DNA of 64,000 bases from the NCBI GenBank assembly GCA_024734495.1, contig JALMQS010000070.1:13903295-13967294 (forward strand), given 5' to 3'. The stretch comes from Forficula auricularia (lineage: Eukaryota; Arthropoda; Insecta; Dermaptera; Forficulidae). Below, piece after piece: positions 34,501 through 43,500 of the stretch. Each line of letters opens with the position of its first letter. Position 1 is the first letter of the stretch. Under the pieces are notes generated by a model. The model worked only from the letters and a program-made list of their open reading frames with translations, had not been told where the DNA came from and searched no databases. The position numbers were made by a program, and so were the translations under genes.

Positions 34501-37500
34501 GCCTCAATTTTAATTTAAATAATGTTTCACTATAAACTAAAAATGATGATACAGCACTCCTTGCAGTCGATGAAAATGTTTACGAAGTTACAGCCAAGCT
34601 ACAAAGTGCCATAAACAAAATCAACGAATGGACCAAACGATGGCGAATAAAGCTCAATGAAACAAAATCAACCTATAAAAAAATAGTTACTATTCCTATC
34701 CAAATTAATCACCAAGAATACATTATGCCAATACAACAGTATCTAGGCATAACTCTAGATGCAAAACTAAAGTGGAAAGAATACGGAAAGATAAAAAAAC
34801 AAGAACTTAACATCAAATTTCGAAAACTTTTCTGGCTACTTGAACGCATTTGTGAGAAATAAAATTTTAATTTAGGTATAGGAACATTTTGAAACCCGTA
34901 TGGACAAACGGGATTCAATTATGAGACTGTACGAAAAAGTCCAATATAGAAATTTTACAAAAATTTCAAAATAAAGTCCCAAGTATTGTAAATGCACCTT
35001 GGTAGATCAGAAATAGTGATCTGCATCGAGATCTGCACCTCGATGCAGTCACAGAAGAAATCAACAACCAACGTCTATACCAGGGGTGGCCACAACGTGG
35101 CTCGCGAGCCGCATGCGGCTCTTCATGCAATCTCGTGAGGCTCTTGAACCCTCTTGAATACTTATTTTAGAAAGCTATAATAATTAAATTAAAAAAAATA
35201 ATAATACACAAATTAAATTAAGAGAGAAACTAGAATTGCAAGAGGATGAAGGTCTAAAAGGATTCAAACAAAGTGGCCTTTCGGCCATAGAGTTTTGGAA
35301 GACTCTAATGTAGGGAATTTTTGTCAAATATTGAGTGAAAATAATATTTGAACTTATATATTTCTCTAGTATCGAGTATATAACATCTGAGATTTCAAAT
35401 TCACTCGGTGATCCATCCGAATGTCTGGCGGGCTATACGCGAAATGACGTTGGATTGTAGCTAAGTGGATTACATCTTTTTCTCTCTTGGTCCAGACTTA
35501 ATACTCCGCAGACTCCAATAGCGTAATCCGCAGTAGTCTCGCGAGATAAAAATATCTTTTTTCAAATCAGCGCGGTCAAAATAATTCTTGTTGACGTATC
35601 AATTATTCTTTGATATATTAATGAGAAAATTAAAATTTATTTAATATCATTATTTCAAGTTAGAAATATATAAGTTCAAATATTATTTTCACTCAATATT
35701 TGACAAAAATTCCCTACATTAGAGTCGCGATCGAATAAAATGTAGAAAACCTTCAGTTAATTAATGGCAGGCATCTAACATACATGCTAATAGATCTAGC
35801 GCTCTGGACTGGGAGATCGAGTATATAACATCTGAGATTTCAAATTCACTCGGTGATCCATCCGAATGTCTGGCGGGCTATACGCGAAATGACGTTGGAT
35901 TGTAGCTAAGTGGATTACATCTTTTTCTCTCTTGGTCCAGACTTAATACTCCGCAGACTCCAATAGCGTAATCCGCAGTAGTCTCGCGAGATAAAAATAT
36001 CTTTTTCAAATCAGCGCGGTCAAAATAATTCTTGTTGACGTATCAATTATTCTTTGATATATTAATGAGAAAATTAAAATTTATTTAATATCATTATTTC
36101 AAGTTAGAAATATATAAGTTCAAATATTATTTTCACTCAATATTTGACAAAAATTCCCTACATTAGAGTCGCGATCGAATAAAATGTAGAAAACCTTCAG
36201 TTAATTTATATCTTGATTTCTTTTACTAAAACTATATATTTTTGATTTAGACTTTGTGTCTAGATAATATTGTATTCATTTGAACTCGAATGAAAATGAA
36301 AAAACACCAATAGATTTTAAATTAAGAAACATTAAATATATATTAATTAACGAGGCAAATTTGAAATATAATTCTCAGCTCGGATTTTAAACTGATGGCT
36401 CCAATCGATTTTCATTAACCAGGCAAATTTGAAATATATATATTCGAATTTTGAAATGAAAGACTCAATTCATTTTAAATTAAGAAACATTAAATATATT
36501 GATAATTATCCCCCCCCCTCGCCACTCAAAAATTAAAGATGCGAAACTTTTAAGAGACGATGTATTTTCGGTAGTTTACGGGTATACATTTGGAGTGTGT
36601 TTTTTAAGAGGAATAAAATTTTTGGACCGAGACGCTGCCCGCCAGGGCATTCAGCCCGGAGGGCCGAGCTTCGAGGGCGTGTCGAAGGCATGCACGAAAA
36701 GCTCGTTGTGTTAATAATTGGTTAAGATAAATAAATTTATAATAAAAAATAACTATAAACCAACATCACATTCTCTTAGTTTAATGGTTTATTGGAGTTG
36801 AGCAAGAGTAAATAAATTCCGAGTAAAAGTTCCTTTATTTTTATGTTTTATTCTGACAAATTTTTCGATCCGAAGATAAATGTTTTGTTGTTTGGCGGAC
36901 CGCGAACGAAAAAGGTTGCGATCCGCTGGTGTAGATTACGCTATGGTCCGAGTAAAATTTGTTCTGAATGAAACAGAATCAACATTTCATCAAGCAGAAA
37001 TGTTGGATGGGAAAAGAACTTCAATCAAAGAACAAATGTCAATTTTCATTAAAGAGTGGGATTTTCATAAGGGATGGAGAATTGGATATCGCCCTGGCCG
37101 AAGAGGTCCAGCATTGACAAGTTTAGCTACGAATTGATCCAACATAAACGTGAATGCAAGTCGATTACTATATCCAGTACACTAGTGTGGACTCTTAATT
37201 ATTAGAATAAAAAAAATGTAATTTTAAAAGTTTTTAAATGGAGTATTAAAATTTAAATCAAGTTATTAAATTCAAATTAATATAAAAAAATATAATTGTA
37301 TAGGTATTATACATTTCTTCAAAAACTTTAAATAAAATATTTACACACCTTAACTAAATCACAGGATGCTCTTCGTCTAGTGTCAACATCTGATCCTTCA
37401 ATATCTCGTCTAATATATTCTTCGGGATTATCCTCAAAAAGTTCCTCATCCGAAGCTATAAAAAATATAAATAATAATCACTAAAATTTTCTTCTCTTTA

Positions 37501-40500
37501 TTATAAAATAAAATCACATCATTCAGATTTCTTTTGATTCAATAAAGCGTCTAACATATGATTTATCAAATTTAATTCTGATGAAAGAAAAACATATTAT
37601 GATGGTTGATCTTTTTTTTTAAAATGCTTTATTTATAAGAGGGTTTTTTAAACTGTGGGTCACGCGAAACTGAATTTTGGTGTAGCGAAACATAGGGCAA
37701 CAATGACTTCTCAGTCCAAATGGGGTCGCCAATCAAACAAGTTTAAGAAGCCCTGATTTATAATATACTTACAGTGGGTGGCCAAATTATTATACTCATT
37801 TGAAAAATTATATCTTTCATACGTTTTTAAGGGTTTAGCTTACTAGTTAACTCATAATATTGTTTCAATTGTTATCTTTATAGGTTTATTAGCTTAGGAC
37901 AATACAAATTCAATTATACAAATACAATTTCAATTGAATGTAATGGAAGGCAACCCAGAGGTAGTGAAGAAAAAAATTAACAATTGGAATCCTTCCTCCT
38001 TTCCTTTCAAACCGACGTTTCGGAGGATTTTTCCTCCTTCTTCAGGGTTTCAAAGGTTCCGAAACGTCGGTTTGAAAGGAAAGGAGGAAGGATTCCAATA
38101 AATTACACCTTATTTTATATGTGTTAATTTTTTCTTTCCTCACTACCTCTGGGCTGCCTTCCATTACATTCAATTCAAGTTTCTACCAGTCCGTCTCTCT
38201 CCAGAGAAAATTTCGTTGCAAAAACAATTTCAATATTTAGTTCAATCCTCCCTTTCGAGCAATCACATTTTGTGCTGCGGCAATGCTGGCAATGCATTTT
38301 TAGGCTATTTCTTCAGTGCAGGTATATTGTGCCATGTTTTAATAATATTTTCTATCAAGTCCCTTTTGTTAGTAATTATTTTATCTTTGCAAATTTCTTT
38401 TTTTAGGGCCGCCCATACATTTTGGATCAGGTTGAGGCCTGACGAATTGCCAGGCCAGTCCAAAGGGGTTATTAGACTAGATTACTACTAGATTTTTTGA
38501 AAAGTTTGAATAAAATAATATTACTTGATAAAAATCATTTGAGTATAATAATTTGGCCACCCACTGTAGATATATATATAGTAGAATACCAAGAGGTAGA
38601 TCTTTATGGCTTTTAAATATCTCAATCCGGCTCTATATTGGATGTAATACTAAGACTTTGATGTGTTACTATCTAACTGGAATATAGTCTTAGGACTGAG
38701 TACTCAATGATACTGATACAAAAATGAACATTATTATCCATTGCTAGTTTTGTTCCATTTCGAAAAATAAAATTTTTTTTTGATTCTACTATTTATATTT
38801 TGAATTACTGTGAGTGGCCAAATACTCATTTGAAAAATTATATCTTTCATACGTTTTTAAGGGTTTAGCTTACTATTAAACTCATAATATCGTTTCAATT
38901 GTTATCTTTATAGGTTTATTAGCTTAGGACAATACAAATTCAATAATACAAATACAATTTCAATATTTAGTGAATCCTCCCTTTGGAGCAATCACATTTG
39001 TATGCGCTGCGGTATGCATTTTTTGGCTATTTCTTGGTATATTGTGCCATGCTTTAATAATATTTTCTATTAAGTCCCTTTTGTTAGTAATTATTTTATC
39101 TTTGTAAATTTCTATTTTTAGGGCCGCCAATATATTTTCGATCGGGTTGAGGTCTGGCGAGTTGCCAGACCAGTCCAAAAGGGTTACTAGACTAGATTAC
39201 TACATGATTTTTTGAAAAGTTTGAATAAAATAAGTTTACTTGATAAAAATCATTTGAGTATAATAATTTGCCTACCCACTGTAAGTTAATGCATGGTTTT
39301 CATAGTATTCAATTAGAGCATTTATTAGTATGATTCTATTAAATAAAGACTGATATTAAATTATCGCTAATTTTTTGAATAAAAGTAAAACTAATTAGAA
39401 TTCATGAAAAAACACAAACTTTTTTATATTTAAAATCATTACTACATTATAAGAATGTTGTAAAGTGATTTCGAAGAGCAGTTGAATTTAATCATAAATT
39501 ATTCTAATAAAATTTTAAAAAATATATAAATGTAAACCCTACCTCTGAATTCCATATTAGGAATAATTACTTTTTGACAAATATTCCCTAATACTTCAGG
39601 ATCTTCAAATAAATGGCGATACTGTGCTCTATCAGCGACTGTAGCCAAAAATTGTAGAGCATTACTTACAATCTAGAAAAAATATAATTTCCAGTAACAA
39701 TCATAATAAATATTCCACGATAATGTCACAAACCTGATCATATTTTGTATTTGATCCTGTAGTTACGAGGAGGTTCCAAACTGCTGTAACAAATGGGGCT
39801 AGAAATTTTTGAAATTCTTCATCATATTTTTGGGCATATAGAATTATATTATCACAAATTTGACAACGTAATTGTTCTAAAACTCCGGCATCTTCATCAT
39901 CCTAAATTAAAATTAAACTATTTTTAATATTAATTCAAAAATTTAATAGAAATAAATCATTCACACAATGTTTACCGGTGTTTTTAGACAAGGGACGTCA
40001 GTTGTAAGTAGTTTCAAAAAATTACTCATCCATATTTCCATATTATCTTCGAAAAATTCGGGTAAATCCTAAAATATGATTAAATTTAAGAAAAAATTAT
40101 TTTTAGTATATATTTGGGCAGCCCATCGATTCTATATTTATAAATATTGGAAACAGTGAAGCTTTAAAAATAAGTACCTGGCCACAGAGCGATGCTCGGT
40201 AACTTTTTGCTTCAGTTAAAAGCTATATATTAATCCCCGAACCCATACATTTTTATCAAGACAACCACCTGTGAATAATTATTTCAATTAACAAAAAACC
40301 CATCAAAAACAACTTGGCCGAAGATGAGACCGTGACAGATAGAATTGTCAACACAAAAGCCCCATTATCCATGAATTTCATCCAAATCGATAGATCCGTT
40401 TTCGAGAAGCCAATTCTATATATATACAAGAATTGCTCGTTTAATACGCCCACTGGACCCCCCCCCCTTTTTAAATAACAATTTATCGAGTTTTATAATT

Positions 40501-43500
40501 AATTAAATTGGCAAATTTTAATATATAAAAATATTTCTTTTGAACTGTTTGTGGGATTTAAAACCCGCTTTATAATCAATTAAATTTTAATATATAATTT
40601 TATTTGGTATAAAATCTTTGTGGGATTTAAAATTGAAAAACTAATTATTTATTAAAAGGAAATTGAATAAAAATGTAATTATACATTTTTATCAAGACAA
40701 CCACTTGTGAATAATTATTTCAATTAACAAAAAACCCATCAAAAATAATTTAGCCGAAGATGAGACCATGACAGATCGAATCTCTATTCATTGTATTATA
40801 AATATGTAATTACTTTATGTAAGTGGGCTCATAGCCCGTACAATTGTTATAAATAAATAAATAAATAAATAAATTGTCAACCCAAAAAAGCCCCTAACCC
40901 GTGAATTTCATCAAAATCGGTAGAGCCGTTTTCAAAATAAAATATATATATTTATAAACAAACAATTTTTGCTCGTTTAAGAAAGAGTAGATAGATAGAT
41001 AAGAAAATAACCAATCGAAATTTCCTTACCTGGAAGTTAAGGGAATAAAATAATTTGCATATTAAAGCGAGTGAATTATAGATAACGCGAAGTGCATCAG
41101 GGTTTGCCGCATGTGTTGTTGCCAAACCTAATGTGGCAATAAAGAGATCTGTAAGTGGCTTAGCAACACGATCTAAAACATGTTTGATTTCTGTCCACAG
41201 TTCTTGTGATTTGAATTCGTATCGATAACGTTTAAAAAGTGAATGTGCTGTGCGTAAAACTCCATTTATAACATGAAAATCTCCTGAAAATTGTAAAATT
41301 ATTAATATTATTAATTTGTTAAATTTTTCTACTGTAAAATTAGAAAAGCTTCAATAACCTGTTTTAAATTTTTCCACCATTTGTTGAACAAGATCTGGCC
41401 ACTTTGATGGAAAATCGTGACGGCCTATTATACTAATTGCATCACTTAATTGTCTTTGAATCGTTTCTGGAGATCGTAACATTAATTCAACAATAAGCTG
41501 TTTCACAGCATTACGATCTTCTTGATGAATTCGGTCGATGCCATCTTCTTCCTATTAATACAGGAGGAAAGTTAAAGTATCATAAAAATTGAATTGAGAT
41601 AAATAAAATATTTAATTCATATACAAAATACTAACTACTTTCCAGTTTCGTTTAATGTAATTCTTAAAGGCGACACCACCAGCTACTCTTATAGTCATAT
41701 CAATTTCATTTTTGTCTACTAAATGTAATAACAATAGTGGGTAGTTTTTATTAACTTCAATTGATTCAAGAAACTTTTCGGCTGTAAACAATAAACTTTA
41801 ATTAATTAACATTGAAAAAAAATTATTATATATAATATTTAAAAGTTATTCTACAAAATAGGTAAACTTATATCAGTCTTAGATATCTAATGAATTAAAA
41901 AATAATAATTCACAACCAATATGAGTCGCTCAGAAGCTAATGAGGTCAAGTCCATGAATAAAAATAAATAAAATAAGCTGACGTGTTCTGATGGCCATCC
42001 ACTTGACTTTACCATAAAACCTGGACCATATTTAATAAAAACGAAATTTCACATGTAGTTTTGGTGCATTGAGATTAAGAGCTGATTAGATTTTGGTTGA
42101 AATCTAATCCAAAATAAAGGGGGATGGGGTTTAAAAATTAAAAGATTTTAAAACTAAAAAAAACAAGAAAAATTAAATATACTATAAAATGAACTTATGA
42201 TGACGAAAAGATTATTTTTTTTCTGGCCGCCAAAATTGGGGGGGGGGGGTGTAGGGTCAAAAAATGAAAATCTAGGTCTTTGTATACATAATCAGTGGGC
42301 TACCGGAAGACTATAAGCAGTGCTGGATTTCTGCCTAGGCCTACAAGGCCGGGCCTAGGGGCTCAGCCGGCCTGGGGCCCCGTTTGCAGGAATCTTTTTT
42401 TTCAACCTAAAAAGATCACAAGGGATCTACAACAGGCATTACAAATATCATACAAGTATGCAATCACAATCTCTGGCTAAACAAATATCGCTTAACATTC
42501 TCATTAAAATTACTAAGAGTTTTTTGTACATTAAAAAGGCTAAATGCCCCTACAAATACAATGTTCTTGAATAAATAAAATAAAATATATATGTTCTGTA
42601 CTAGTGCATTTAATTTGCTAAATTTCCAAAATAGCTTCGAGATGGTGGGGGGGGGGGCAAATGTCAAGTGCCTAGGGGCCATGGGCCACTACTATGCACC
42701 TGACTATAAGAGCAAAAACTAACCGCTCAGGGCCGACTGATTATGTATACAAAATTTGATTGAATTTGGTAGATGGCCAAGACTTTCATTTTTACCCCCC
42801 CCCCCACTCTTTGGGAGGTTAGTTTTCGCATTTTTAGACTTCTGGGGTCCCACTGATTATGTATACAAAATTTGGTGGAGTTTGCTCAAATGGCCTAGAT
42901 TTTTAATTTTTAGCCCCCCTTCACCCCCTTAATTTTGGGTCGATATGCACCAAAATCTAATCAACTCTTAATCTCAATGGACCAAAACTACGTGTGAAAT
43001 TTGGTTTCGATATTCACACTAGTTTTTGAGCTAGGTCGTCCACAAAAATTTGGTAACGCACACACTAACTAACAGAATAACAGACTAACTAACACACATT
43101 TTGACAAAACAATTATTATCTCGAAAAATATAACTTTTTCGATGTTCACTTATTAGGACTTTTTTGTAGACCACAATGCCATGGTTTCGCTCAATTTTTT
43201 AAATCAAAATAGTTTCAGCCGTTTTTGAGATATTTCGAAAAAAAGAAGGAAAAAACCACTTTTTTCATGCACGATTACAATACTTGACCATACCCTGTAT
43301 GGTAAAGTAAAAATATTAATACAATACTTAAGTGAATACAAGAAAAATCGTTTGAGATGTTTTTTGAGAAAATTGTCAAAAACTAAAAAACCTCACATAG
43401 CGAGTAAAGAGACATCAACTTCCGATAGGAATATTATTGACATATATGGACGGACAGACAATACAGAGTTTAAGTATATTATAATCTCTGGGACTTTTTT

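Larger units (their letters stand above)
37772..38566 (-). mobile_element. Tc1-like element, copy A
   Basis: TIR CAGTGGGTGGCCAAATTATT and complement, TA on both sides. A deletion derivative retaining the transposase C-terminus on the minus strand. A Penelope-type foldback (37935-38223) is inserted. In exportin-2 intron 7. Confidence 0.85.

Noticed and set aside
36499..37137. Two plus-strand open frames after the 391-base repeats
   Set aside because: The first lies in the GC-rich repeat end and the second spans a hAT-like end. Neither resembles a protein family, apart from a weak transposon-like stretch.
40840..40870. Another hammerhead at GGGCTCATAGCCCG
   Set aside because: Only a stem-II-like hairpin is present. 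CTGANGA and GAAA are absent.
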